In this document: positions 1-8,208 of the stretch, piece by piece | Position numbering within the stretch: position 1 is the stretch's first letter | How the letters are laid out: each line of letters opens with the position of its first letter | DNA from: an uncultured Bacilli bacterium | GTDB lineage: Bacteria; Bacillota_I; Bacilli_A; RFN20; CAG-826 | Assembly (NCBI GenBank): GCA_944369075.1 | Contig: CALVXK010000001.1 | Coordinates: forward strand, 1-64,000 | Length of the DNA stretch: 64,000 nucleotides | Reading direction: 5' to 3' | Notes under the pieces: model-generated | The model's database searches: none | Seen by the model: the letters and a program-made list of their open reading frames with translations, nothing else | What the model was told of the DNA's origin: nothing | Position numbers and translations under genes: made by a program

Positions 1-16
1 ACAGCATATTAATTAT

Positions 17-70
17 AGCCTAGAAAGGAGAAAAAGTTATTCAGTCATCAAACTAGGCTTAACTGAATAA
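17..70 (+). other. Candidate H-type RNA pseudoknot
   Basis: Two perfect inverted repeats interleave. AGCCTAG (17-23) pairs with CTAGGCT (53-59), and TTATTCAGT (37-45) pairs with ACTGAATAA (62-70). The order 5'S1-5'S2-3'S1-3'S2 is that of an H-type pseudoknot, with a 13-nt purine-rich loop (24-36) containing AAAGGAG. The structure ends ten bases before the ATG at 81. The AAAGGAG is too far from that ATG to be its ribosome-binding site and no nearer start codon follows it. I do not recognise a known riboswitch class. Chance pairing in AT-rich DNA is possible, since the stems are only 7 and 9 bp. Confidence 0.4.
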
Positions 71-80
71 TACGATATTT

Positions 81-896
81 ATGAGCATTTTGTTTAACAT
101 TTTTGGAACTACAATTTTTTCTATATCAGTTTTTTCTGCAAATGTAACTGCAAAAGAAATAGAAGTTACTCAAAATGAGATTAGTGTAGCGCTAAATGAA
201 ATTCGTTCAGCAGATTTTTCAAATAAAGAAACAGAAGATTTGGAAGATGATTTTAAAGTTAATCTATTAACTTTTTATGAAGAACACGATTCATACGTAT
301 CGAAACCTCTTTTAAATGATTTGAAGGATTATCTAAAACAAAATGATTTCAATTTTATGGATGGTAGTATTTTATCTTACTCGTCTTTGCCTAGAATGTC
401 TTTGGAATTTGATATGTATGAAGGCTCTGGAGTTAAGAAGCCAAGTATTTCTGACGAATTTCCAATATATTCTTATAACTCAAATAATGCTAAAGTTTCA
501 TATGCACCGACAATTAATAATCAGCCTTTTGTCGGAATAAACCTGACAAAAGATGCTGCAATAGGAATTTATAATGTACTTTCGAGTATAATTAAAAATT
601 TTAGTTTCTTTAAAGAGATATTAAGTTTAGCTAAAAATACTACTTTTTTGGCAATTAGCAGTTTTATAAACAAAATTTCATCAACATTTATGAACGTCAT
701 TAATACAATTCTTTCTTTAATACCAGCGGGTGCAATTGGTAATATTATAAAAGTTGTATTGGTTGTATTGATATCGTCTATTGTAATTTTTCTAGCTGTA
801 GCTTTTGGATTTGGAATGTTTCAAACTGGGTTCTATATAGGATTTAAGAGAGTTGGATTTTTAAATTGGGATTTTATATATGGAAAATATGAATAA
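81..896 (+). CDS. Hypothetical secreted or membrane-anchored protein
   Basis: I do not recognise this 271-residue protein. Residues 1-24 form a hydrophobic signal-peptide-like segment ending near an ANVTAKE stretch. Residues 25-150 are acidic and polar. The last third is strongly hydrophobic, with a long segment around residues 200-255 rich in Ile, Val, Leu and Gly that could cross the membrane once or twice. The frame is closed by a TAA at 60-62, so the ATG at 81 is the only conventional start, but it has no Shine-Dalgarno sequence. It overlaps the next gene by 17 bases, so the two are probably cotranscribed and may act together in the envelope. No function can be assigned. Confidence 0.6.
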   Translation: MSILFNIFGTTIFSISVFSANVTAKEIEVTQNEISVALNEIRSADFSNKETEDLEDDFKVNLLTFYEEHDSYVSKPLLNDLKDYLKQNDFNFMDGSILSYSSLPRMSLEFDMYEGSGVKKPSISDEFPIYSYNSNNAKVSYAPTINNQPFVGINLTKDAAIGIYNVLSSIIKNFSFFKEILSLAKNTTFLAISSFINKISSTFMNVINTILSLIPAGAIGNIIKVVLVVLISSIVIFLAVAFGFGMFQTGFYIGFKRVGFLNWDFIYGKYE

Positions 897-1920
897 TAAA
901 AATAATTATCTAACATCGATATTTAATTCCTTTATGATAATTAATGTTTTAGTTGGTTTTGCCTCTATCCCTTTTATTTTAACTTCAATTGCTACTTTTG
1001 ATCCATTTAGTTTTTATTCTTACTTTTTTGCTTTTTCTTTTATATTCTTTGTTATCTTGCTTTATATAAAAATATTTAAAGATAATAAAAGAATTAAAAA
1101 AGAAAGATTATTAAATAAAGAACAAGATAAATTTTTAATTAAGTATTTTGCTTATCTTAATCCTACTTTGCTTTTAGTTATTAACGTTATTGTTAATGAA
1201 GTATTCCATTATTTTAAAGATCGTAGTAATAGCGTATTAATTTTAATGTTTCTATTTAATCTGGTTTATATAATTATTTCTACAATTTACTTTTATTATC
1301 GTTTAAAAAAATATAATGATGGTAATAAGCTTTACGATAAATCTTTTAAAGTTTATTCTTTTTTTCCAATTTATGATAAAAATAAAATAAAAGAATTATT
1401 AGAAAATAGTAGTGATATAGATAACATAAAACTTAGTTATGTAAGAATTTATCGTTCTTCTTATTATTTATTTTTAATAACAATATCATTATTTATCGTA
1501 AGTTCTTCATCATTTATTTATATTAATAACCTTATTAATCTAGGAATAACGATAAATAATATAGTTTTTATTCTTTTAATAATATTAACTATATTATCTT
1601 TTGTTATAGCATTATCCTTTTTTGTTTATTTACTTTATATCGGAAAGGAAATAAAGATAATAAATAAAAAAGGATTATATTATTTTATTTATTTTGTTCT
1701 TATTGGAATTATTTATTCTTTTATTGCTCCTTATTCATACTTAAATCTATCTAGAGATAGTTTTATCTTTACTAATGAATATTCTTTTATTTTTTATATT
1801 ATTCTTACTTGGTTTTTATTTATTATCGTTTATGTTTTTATTTATTCATTAATCTTTGTTAGAGAAAGAAGATATCTTAATGAAGTACTAATTACTTGTA
1901 GTAAGAACCAAAATAAGTAA
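880..1920 (+). CDS. Hypothetical polytopic membrane protein
   Basis: This is a 346-residue protein with about eight hydrophobic segments, at roughly residues 18-40, 45-66, 90-110, 117-140, 195-215, 225-257, 268-290 and 304-330. Short Lys-rich loops separate them (for example near residues 65-85). No catalytic motif or ATP-binding site is visible and I do not recognise the family. The start overlaps the end of the preceding gene by 17 bases in a different frame. A second ATG lies at 889, and neither has a strong ribosome-binding site, which suggests translational coupling. A hairpin terminator follows. It could be a transporter-like or peptide-export partner of the upstream protein, but that is only inference from the pairing. 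Confidence 0.6.
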   Translation: MENMNNKNNYLTSIFNSFMIINVLVGFASIPFILTSIATFDPFSFYSYFFAFSFIFFVILLYIKIFKDNKRIKKERLLNKEQDKFLIKYFAYLNPTLLLVINVIVNEVFHYFKDRSNSVLILMFLFNLVYIIISTIYFYYRLKKYNDGNKLYDKSFKVYSFFPIYDKNKIKELLENSSDIDNIKLSYVRIYRSSYYLFLITISLFIVSSSSFIYINNLINLGITINNIVFILLIILTILSFVIALSFFVYLLYIGKEIKIINKKGLYYFIYFVLIGIIYSFIAPYSYLNLSRDSFIFTNEYSFIFYIILTWFLFIIVYVFIYSLIFVRERRYLNEVLITCSKNQNK

Positions 1921-1944
1921 ATTAAGTAGTTATTTATACCATTT

Positions 1945-1968
1945 AGGCCTTCTTAATAGGCCTTTTTT
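1945..1968 (+). terminator. Rho-independent terminator
   Basis: AGGCC (1945-1949) pairs with GGCCT (1959-1963) and is followed by a run of T. The stem is short but GC-rich for this genome, and it sits 25 bases after the stop of the membrane protein gene. Confidence 0.6.
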
Positions 1969-2058
1969 GTCACTTATTAATTTTTGGGCTAAATTTTGAT
2001 ATTTACTTATTTACTTATATTTTTTTGTCTATTTGTAAGAGGCATAATTTAAGTAAAT

Positions 2059-3328
2059 ATGGAAGAAATTATTGGTAAATTTAATAACGCAAAAGTATTT
2101 ACGAGTGTAATTGATGAAGAGACTAGAGAACAAGTAAAACTCTTATTAAGTCAAAGCTTTATTAAAGATTTGGTTGTTAGAATTATGCCGGATTGCCATA
2201 AAGGTAAAGGCTGCGTTATTGGTACAATGATGACGATTAAAGATAAAATTGTACCTAATTTAGTTGGGGCTGATATTGGTTGTGGAATTAAAGTAATAAC
2301 TTTAGGAAATATTAATGATATCAATTTAGATTTTGCTAAGCTTGATAAATTTATTTATAACTCTATTCCTCACGGAATTGGTGTAAATAAAGAAAAAGTA
2401 TTAGATGAAGATACTTTAATTCATAATCTAAAATGTTTTAATTACTTATAAGATGTTGATCGTTTAGAAAAATCTTTATGTTCTTTAGATGGTGGAAATC
2501 ATTTTATTGAATTAGATAAAGATGATGAAGATAACGTCTATTTACTTATTCATACTGGTTCTAGAAATCTAGGAACACAAGTGACAACTTATTATCAAAA
2601 TAAAGCAATTAGTAATCATAATGATTTTGTTGTTTCTTATGAAAATAAAAGAACTTCGACTATTAAAAAACTAAAAGAAGAAGGTAAAAAAAAGAAAATG
2701 CTTTAGCATTAAAAGAGTTAGAAAAAGAATTTTCTGAAGTTAGAGATATTCCTGATCAATTAACATATCTTGAAGGTGAAGATTTTCTAATTATCTTCAT
2801 GATATGGAATTAACTCAAGATTTTGCATCGATTAATAGGGATTTAATTGGAAAAAATAGTAAGTGAAGTATTTAATTTAGATTATGATTCTTTAGATAAA
2901 TTTGAATCGATTCATAACTATATTAACTTCAAAGATATGATTTTAAGAAAAGGAGCAATTATTCTTATAAAAACGAAAGATTAGTTATTCCAATCAATAT
3001 GAGAGATGGTTATATTTTAGCTCTTGGTAAAGAAGATAAAGACCATAACTATAGTGCTCCTCATGGTGCAGCAAGAGTTTTATCGAGAAATAAAGCAATA
3101 GAATCTATTCCTTTAGAAAAATTTGAAGAATCGATGAAAGGAATATACACAACCTCAGTATGTAAAGGGAGAATTGATGAATCACCTTTTACATATAAAT
3201 CAATTAATGACATTATCGATAATATTAAAGAAACAGTCGATATTATTAAAATAATTAAGCCTATTTATAATTTTAAAGCAAGAACTAACTTTAATTACTA
3301 TAAAAATTCATTTATAAAATTTAGTTAA
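2059..3328 (+). pseudogene. rtcB: RtcB-type RNA ligase, decayed
   Basis: RtcB ligases join RNA 2',3'-cyclic phosphate ends to 5'-hydroxyl ends using GTP and Mn2+. The first open piece (2059-2451) carries the N-terminal motifs MPDCHKGKG and VGADIGCG, whose Asp, Cys and His residues bind metal in the family. It ends at a TAA that stands where a Lys codon is expected, and the same frame continues with SLDGGNHFIEL and HTGSRNLG. The frame is then lost at four further places: about 2690 (in an A run), 2790, 2850 (in an A run) and 2960. Recognisable pieces persist, including YLHDM, then NMRDGYILALGK and APHGAARVLSR (2999 on), and a family-like C-terminus ending near YNFKA. With one nonsense codon and four frameshifts no functional protein is expected. 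Two lesions lie in homopolymers, so sequencing error could explain some but hardly all. Confidence 0.85.
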
Positions 3329-3339
3329 ATTGCTATAAT
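3311..3339 (+). promoter_or_regulatory. Promoter of the pheS T-box transcript
   Basis: TTTATA (3311-3316), a 17-base spacer and a perfect TATAAT (3334-3339) form a SigA-type promoter. It lies at the end of the rtcB remnant and just before the T-box leader. Confidence 0.6.
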
Positions 3340-3345
3340 TTATTT

Positions 3346-3556
3346 GTTTTAAGTGTCGAAGAGGAGTAGTAATCACTTAATAGTTATTTTAGTGAGAGGT
3401 GAGAGTGAAAAACCTTATAACTAACTTGATGAATTCGCCTTGGAGCTTGGTTTGATGAACCCGTTAAACTTTTGCGTAAAAAAGATAAATTAAGAGTAAA
3501 GAATTAGGATGGTACCACGTTAATTATAACGTTCCTATACACTAATTCTTTTTTAT
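3346..3556 (+). promoter_or_regulatory. T-box riboswitch before pheS (Phe specifier)
   Basis: The conserved T-box core AGGATGGTACCACG is at 3506-3519. A terminator helix, AAAGAATTAG (3498-3507) with CTAATTCTTT (3542-3551) followed by T, encloses it. An alternative antiterminator pairing around ACGTT and AACGT is available. The Stem I region contains GAGGAGTAGTA near its 5' side. A GAA followed by TTC (3434-3436) is a good candidate for the specifier codon, matching Phe. Uncharged tRNA-Phe would therefore favour read-through into pheS-pheT. The core and terminator are clear. The specifier call is an inference from position and from the gene downstream. Confidence 0.88.
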
Positions 3557-3578
3557 TTATTAGGAGATATTTGTATTT

Positions 3579-4619
3579 ATGGATTACACTTTAGAATTTG
3601 AAAATATTAAAACTAAAGCTAGTGAAGAAATAAGTAAAGCTAATGATTTATCTTCTTTGATAAATATTAAGAATAAATATTTATCAAAGAAAGGTGAAGT
3701 ATCTTTAATGATGAATCATATTAAAGAAGTTAGCGATAAAAAAGCCTTTGGAGAAATTTATAATAAAACTAGAAAAGAAATTGAATCTTTAATTAATGAA
3801 AAGATTAAGGTTGAAGAAGAAAAGAAGTTAAATGAAGAATTAAAGAAAGAAAGAATCGATATTACTTTACCTGGAAATAACTATGTTAGAGGTATTGCTA
3901 ACCCATTTTATCAAACAATTAATGAGATTGAAGACATATTTAGAGGAATGGGTTATAGTGTAGAACATGGTCCAGAAGTAGATTATGATAAATATGTCTT
4001 TGAACTTTTAAATATTCCTCATGATCATCCAGCTAGAGATATGCAAGATACTTTATATATTAACGATAATTTACTTCTTAGATCTCATACTTCGAGTGTT
4101 CAAGCTCATGTAATGGAAAAAGCTAAAGGTAAACCTATTAAAATTATTTGTCCTGGTAAAACTTATCGTCGAGATGATGATGATATGACTCACTCTCATC
4201 AATTTGCTCAAGTTGAAGGTTTAGTTATTGATAAAAATATTAATTTAGGTAACTTAAAAGCAACTTTAGAACTTTTTGCTAAAAAGATGTTTTCTAAAGA
4301 TACAAAAGTTAGATTTAGATCTTCTTATTTCCCATTTACTGAACCTAGCGTTGAAGTTGATATTTCTTGTTTTAACTGTAAAGGTAAAGGATGTCCAATT
4401 TGTAAAAATACTGGTTGGATCGAAATTTTAGGTGCTGGAATGGTTCACCCTAATGTTTTAAAGATGAGTGGATATGATCCTGAAGTTTATAGTGGCTTTG
4501 CTTTTGGAATTGGAATTGAAAGAGTAACAATGCTTAAATATGGCATTAACGATATTCGTAAGTTCTATCAAAATGATTTACGTTTCATTAAAGAATTTAA
4601 GAAAGTAAAAGAGGATTAA
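3579..4619 (+). CDS. pheS: Phenylalanyl-tRNA synthetase alpha subunit
   Basis: This is the catalytic subunit of the alpha2-beta2 PheRS, which charges tRNA-Phe in the cytoplasm. The 346 residues match the family length. Residues 1-85 form the charged coiled-coil tRNA-binding arm. The class II core follows, with the family stretch HDHPARDMQDTLYI, motif 2 around FRSSYFPFTEPSVEVDI, a CxxCKGKGCPIC cysteine cluster, GAGMVHPNVLK, and motif 3 GFAFGIGIERVTML near the C-terminus. The ATG at 3579 has GGAGAT upstream (3562-3567). The gene lies just after a Phe T-box and four bases before pheT, the usual pheST operon. Confidence 0.97.
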   Translation: MDYTLEFENIKTKASEEISKANDLSSLINIKNKYLSKKGEVSLMMNHIKEVSDKKAFGEIYNKTRKEIESLINEKIKVEEEKKLNEELKKERIDITLPGNNYVRGIANPFYQTINEIEDIFRGMGYSVEHGPEVDYDKYVFELLNIPHDHPARDMQDTLYINDNLLLRSHTSSVQAHVMEKAKGKPIKIICPGKTYRRDDDDMTHSHQFAQVEGLVIDKNINLGNLKATLELFAKKMFSKDTKVRFRSSYFPFTEPSVEVDISCFNCKGKGCPICKNTGWIEILGAGMVHPNVLKMSGYDPEVYSGFAFGIGIERVTMLKYGINDIRKFYQNDLRFIKEFKKVKED

Positions 4620-4622
4620 TCT

Positions 4623-7046
4623 ATGTTAGTAAGTTTAAAAGAAATTTCTAAATATGTTGATATAAAAGATTTAACTCCAGAACAAATTGCTTCTAGACTC
4701 ACTTTTGCTGGAATTGAAGTAGAAGAGATTAAAAGAAGCGCTGAAGCAACTAACTTAGTTATAGGAGAAGTTATTTCTTGTAACCCACACCCAAATAGTG
4801 ATCATCTTCATGTATGTAAAGTTGATGTTAAAGATGAAATATTAGATATTGTTTGTGGAGCACCTAATGTAAGAAAAGGTTTAAAAGTAATTGTTGCTAA
4901 AGTAGGAGCTATACTTTCAGGAAATAAAGAGATTAAAAAAGGTGAAATTAGAGGAGAAACTTCTAATGGAATGCTTTGTGCTTTAAATGAACTTGGAGTA
5001 GATCCTAAATATTTAAGAAAAGAACAAATTGAAGGTATTGAAGAACTTCCTAGTGATGCTATAGTTGGTAACACAGATGTTTTATCTTATTTAGGGCTAG
5101 ATGATGTTATTTTAGATTTATCTCTACTTGCTAATCGTAGTGATTGCTATGCTTTATATAATGTTGCTAGAGAAATTGGGGCATTATTTGATAGAAAAGT
5201 AAATATTCCCACATTTAATGAAGAACATAATTATATTGAAAATGAATTTAAAGTATCTTCTTTAACTACTGCTTGTCCATCTTTTTATGCTAAAATAGTT
5301 AAAAATATTACTATTAAAGAATCTCCTAAATGGCTTAAAGAAGTACTTCAAAGTGAAGGAATTAGATCAATTGATAATGTAGTTGATGTTGCTAACTATG
5401 TAATGTTACTTACTGGACAACCTTTACATACATACGACTATGATAAATTACCTAGTAAAGAATTAATCGTAAAAGATGATTTAGATGAAGATTTTGTAGC
5501 TTTAGACAATAATACTTATCATATTAAAAAAGGTGATTTATGTGTTACCTCTAATAATAAAACTATGTGTTTAGCTGGTATTATGGGGGGAGAAAATAGC
5601 GAAATTTCTAAAGAATCAAAAAATATTGTAATAGAAGTTGCTAACTTTAATTTTGCTTCAATTAGAAAAACATCATCTAGAGTTGGTTTATCAAGTGATT
5701 CATCTTTAAGATTTTCTAAAGGTATAAATAAAGATCAAAGTGAAGATGTGCTTAATCTTACTATTCATTTACTTAAAGAAGTAATGAGTGAAGAAGAATC
5801 TTCTAAATTAGAAATATCTAATCTAATAAAATACGATACATTAAATCATGATCCTAAGATTATTTCTTGTTCATTAGATTATATTAATAAACGTTTAGGT
5901 TCATCTTTTACTTACGAAGAAGTAAAAGATGTATTAACTAAACTTAACTTTAATTATGTTAAAGAAGATTTAACTACCAATTCTTTTGAAGTTAAAGTGC
6001 CATCTTATCGAATTGATGTTGAAGGTAAAGCTGATTTAAGCGAAGAAGTAATTAGATATAAAGGATTTGATTATATCTCTTCATCTTTACCTAATATGGA
6101 AACAACATTAGGAACTTTCTCTTCATCTAGAGAAAAAGAAAGAATAATTGAATCACATTTACTTTCTTTAGGTTTATATGAAGTATTAACTTATACCTTA
6201 ATTAATGAAAAAGATAATTCAATGTATAATTATTTTAATAATAAAGGTAAAGGCTTGCTTATTTCTAACCCATTAAGCGAAGATAGAAAATATATTAGAA
6301 AAAATATACTTACTTCCTTACTTAGAACAATGGAATATAACTTAAATCATAAAGAGAGTGATTTTAGAATATTTGAAATATCGAATGTTTATAATGAAAA
6401 TGATTTTGAAGAAATTCATCTAGGTATTATTTTAGAAGGAAATAAGTTAAAAGAAGAAGGAATTATCTTAAGTCCTTATTCTTATTTTGACGTTAAAGGT
6501 ATATTTGAATCTATTACATCTTTATTTAATATCGATTCTAATAGACTTAAATATAAACGTGTTGAAGAAGATAATAAAGAACTTCATATTGGAAGAAGTG
6601 CTTATGTTTATTTAGATGGTAAATTATTAGCAGTTTTAGGAGAGATTCATCCTTTAAAAAGAAGTGAATTCTCTTTAAAGAAAGAAAATGTTGTAATGCT
6701 TGAAATGAATTTATCATTACTTTTTGCTACAAGAAGTGCGAATAATAAGTTTAGTGAAATATCAAAATATCCTAGTGTAAGAAGAGACTTTGCTTTTGTT
6801 ATATCTAAAGATATCGATTATATCTTAGTTAAAAATGAACTTAAAAAAGCTTCTTCTTTAATTAAAAATATCTCCTTATTTGATATATATGAAGGAGAAC
6901 ATATTAAAGAAGGTTATGTTTCTTTAGCTTTATCTTTAACTTATGAAGCATTAGATCATACATTAAAAGAAGATGAGATTACTTCTTTAGATAATAAGAT
7001 CAAAGAGATCTTATTATCTAAATTTAAAGCTGAACTAAGAGGATAA
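4623..7046 (+). CDS. pheT: Phenylalanyl-tRNA synthetase beta subunit
   Basis: This is the large PheRS subunit, which binds tRNA and edits mischarged Tyr-tRNA-Phe. The 807 residues are the usual size. An N-terminal EMAP/OB tRNA-binding domain is at about 40-150 (HPNSDHLHVCKVDVKD, VCGAPNVRKG). B3/B4 editing-type sequence follows (IRSIDNVVDVANYVM, GIMGGENSEI). Then come B5 and a catalytically inert class II-like core, with a C-terminal FDX-ACB anticodon domain (YPSVRRDFAFVIS, from about residue 715). It follows pheS with three bases between and shares its T-box control. Nothing looks broken. Confidence 0.97.
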   Translation: MLVSLKEISKYVDIKDLTPEQIASRLTFAGIEVEEIKRSAEATNLVIGEVISCNPHPNSDHLHVCKVDVKDEILDIVCGAPNVRKGLKVIVAKVGAILSGNKEIKKGEIRGETSNGMLCALNELGVDPKYLRKEQIEGIEELPSDAIVGNTDVLSYLGLDDVILDLSLLANRSDCYALYNVAREIGALFDRKVNIPTFNEEHNYIENEFKVSSLTTACPSFYAKIVKNITIKESPKWLKEVLQSEGIRSIDNVVDVANYVMLLTGQPLHTYDYDKLPSKELIVKDDLDEDFVALDNNTYHIKKGDLCVTSNNKTMCLAGIMGGENSEISKESKNIVIEVANFNFASIRKTSSRVGLSSDSSLRFSKGINKDQSEDVLNLTIHLLKEVMSEEESSKLEISNLIKYDTLNHDPKIISCSLDYINKRLGSSFTYEEVKDVLTKLNFNYVKEDLTTNSFEVKVPSYRIDVEGKADLSEEVIRYKGFDYISSSLPNMETTLGTFSSSREKERIIESHLLSLGLYEVLTYTLINEKDNSMYNYFNNKGKGLLISNPLSEDRKYIRKNILTSLLRTMEYNLNHKESDFRIFEISNVYNENDFEEIHLGIILEGNKLKEEGIILSPYSYFDVKGIFESITSLFNIDSNRLKYKRVEEDNKELHIGRSAYVYLDGKLLAVLGEIHPLKRSEFSLKKENVVMLEMNLSLLFATRSANNKFSEISKYPSVRRDFAFVISKDIDYILVKNELKKASSLIKNISLFDIYEGEHIKEGYVSLALSLTYEALDHTLKEDEITSLDNKIKEILLSKFKAELRG

Positions 7047-7047
7047 T

Positions 7048-7539
7048 ATGTTTATTAATATTGATTCTATTAAAAATAATAAAGAAGAAACTATATTATA
7101 TGATGGCGAACTTTCAATCTATTCTAAACTTAATCATTCTTCAATAATTAAAGATATTAAAGAAGTTAGTGGTAAGATTAACTTAATTAAAGTAAATAAT
7201 ATTCTTTCTTTAGAGTTTGATTTAACTTCCAAACTTTTAATTGAAAGCGCTTATACTTTAAAAGAAATTGATTACATTTTACCAATAAAAGATACCTTAT
7301 ATTTTACTAACGAAATAGATTTAGAAAGCGAAGAAGTATTTTTTGTTAAATCTAAAGTTGATCTAGAAGAAACAATCTATTCTTTAATTATTACTTTACT
7401 TCCTTTAAATGCTCATGGTGAAAATGAAGTTTTACCATCTAATGATGAGTTTAAAGTATATAGTGAAGATGAATTAGAGTTAGAAAATGAAGAAAATCAT
7501 GACTCTCCATTTGATGTTTTAAAAGATTTAGATCTATAA
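7048..7539 (+). CDS. DUF177/YceD-like protein
   Basis: This 163-residue acidic protein starts one base after the pheT stop, so it is translationally coupled to pheST. The layout resembles the DUF177 (YceD) family. It has a beta-rich N-terminal half with LSLEFDLTSKLLIESAYTL, a middle EIDLESEEVF stretch, a LEETIYSLIITLLPLNAHGE segment, and a C-terminal SPFDVLKDLDL like the family's conserved end. The Cys pair seen in many members is missing. DUF177 genes usually precede rpmF (ribosomal protein L32) and have been linked to 23S rRNA metabolism. Here no rpmF follows, and a terminator comes next. The family call is by motif only. Confidence 0.65.
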   Translation: MFINIDSIKNNKEETILYDGELSIYSKLNHSSIIKDIKEVSGKINLIKVNNILSLEFDLTSKLLIESAYTLKEIDYILPIKDTLYFTNEIDLESEEVFFVKSKVDLEETIYSLIITLLPLNAHGENEVLPSNDEFKVYSEDELELENEENHDSPFDVLKDLDL

Positions 7540-7566
7540 GTGACACAAAACGAGGTATTTAAAAAT

Positions 7567-7598
7567 AAGGTGGGAAAAACTCCCACCTTTTATTTTTG
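7567..7598 (+). terminator. Rho-independent terminator of the pheST operon
   Basis: AAGGTGGGA (7567-7575) pairs perfectly with TCCCACCTT (7581-7589) across a five-base loop, followed by TTTATTTTT. The same AAGGTGGG/CCCACCTT stem recurs after secDF at 54846-54870. Confidence 0.9.
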
Positions 7599-7703
7599 CT
7601 TGTTTTTTATGTATTTTTTAATAAATATTTATATTTTATATAAATATTTATTAATTTATCGGTAATTTCTAATTTTTTTGCCTTACTTTTTTATAAAAAG
7701 TAT

Positions 7704-7770
7704 TTGCCTATATTCTTACTTGAGCGTAAAATGTAGTCATGTGGTAAAAAGTGGGAGAAAGTAGAAGACA
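7704..7770 (+). promoter_or_regulatory. mraZ promoter with MraZ-box array
   Basis: TTGCCT (7704-7709), a 17-base spacer and TAAAAT (7727-7732) form a SigA-type promoter. Downstream, GTGG-type boxes are phased: GTAGTC (7733), GTGGTA (7741), GTGGGA (7751) and GTAGAA (7761). The last three are exactly ten bases apart. MraZ family regulators are known to bind repeated GTGG-type boxes before their own gene. The third box overlaps the GGGAG that would serve as ribosome-binding site for mraZ. Autoregulation is therefore the likely control of the whole cluster. Confidence 0.75.
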
Positions 7771-8208
7771 ATGTTTATAGGCTCTTATGACTACGTTATC
7801 GATTCAAAATCACGTTTAGTTATCCCTTCAAAATTCAGAAATGAATTTGGAAACGAAGCTAACATTTATTTAACTCGTGGTTTTGATGGCTGTATCAGTG
7901 TCTATAAAGAAAGTGACTTTGAAAAAGTTCTCTTACGTTATCAATCACATAGCTATGAAAAAAGCGAAGTAAGAGAAACTCTTAGAAGTTTTCTTGATTC
8001 AGTCGTTCAAGTTTCATTAGATTCACAAGGAAGAATCTTAATTCCTCAAAAAGTATTAGCAAAATATAACATTTCATCTAAAGTTCATATTCTTGGAACA
8101 ATCGATCACTTTGAAATCTGGGATGAAGATAAGTGGAATGCACGCCAAGCACAAAACGATGAAAATTATGAAGCTAATGCTGAAAAGGTATTCGCTGATG
8201 AAAACTAA
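7771..8208 (+). CDS. mraZ: Transcriptional regulator MraZ
   Basis: MraZ is a ring-forming DNA-binding protein with two AbrB-like swapped-hairpin repeats that controls the division and wall cluster. The 145 residues match the family. The first repeat begins MFIGSYDYVIDSKSRLVIPSKFR and the second is around VSLDSQGRILIPQKVLAKY, each with the conserved D-x-[KQ]-[GS]-R-x-x-[IV]-P signature. The tail is short and charged. The gene opens the division cluster directly behind its own candidate boxes and overlaps rsmH by 11 bases. Confidence 0.96.
   Translation: MFIGSYDYVIDSKSRLVIPSKFRNEFGNEANIYLTRGFDGCISVYKESDFEKVLLRYQSHSYEKSEVRETLRSFLDSVVQVSLDSQGRILIPQKVLAKYNISSKVHILGTIDHFEIWDEDKWNARQAQNDENYEANAEKVFADEN

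Noticed and set aside
2036-2058. Promoter directly before rtcB
   Set aside because: CATAAT near 2043-2048 has no -35 at a sensible spacing, and the gene is broken anyway.
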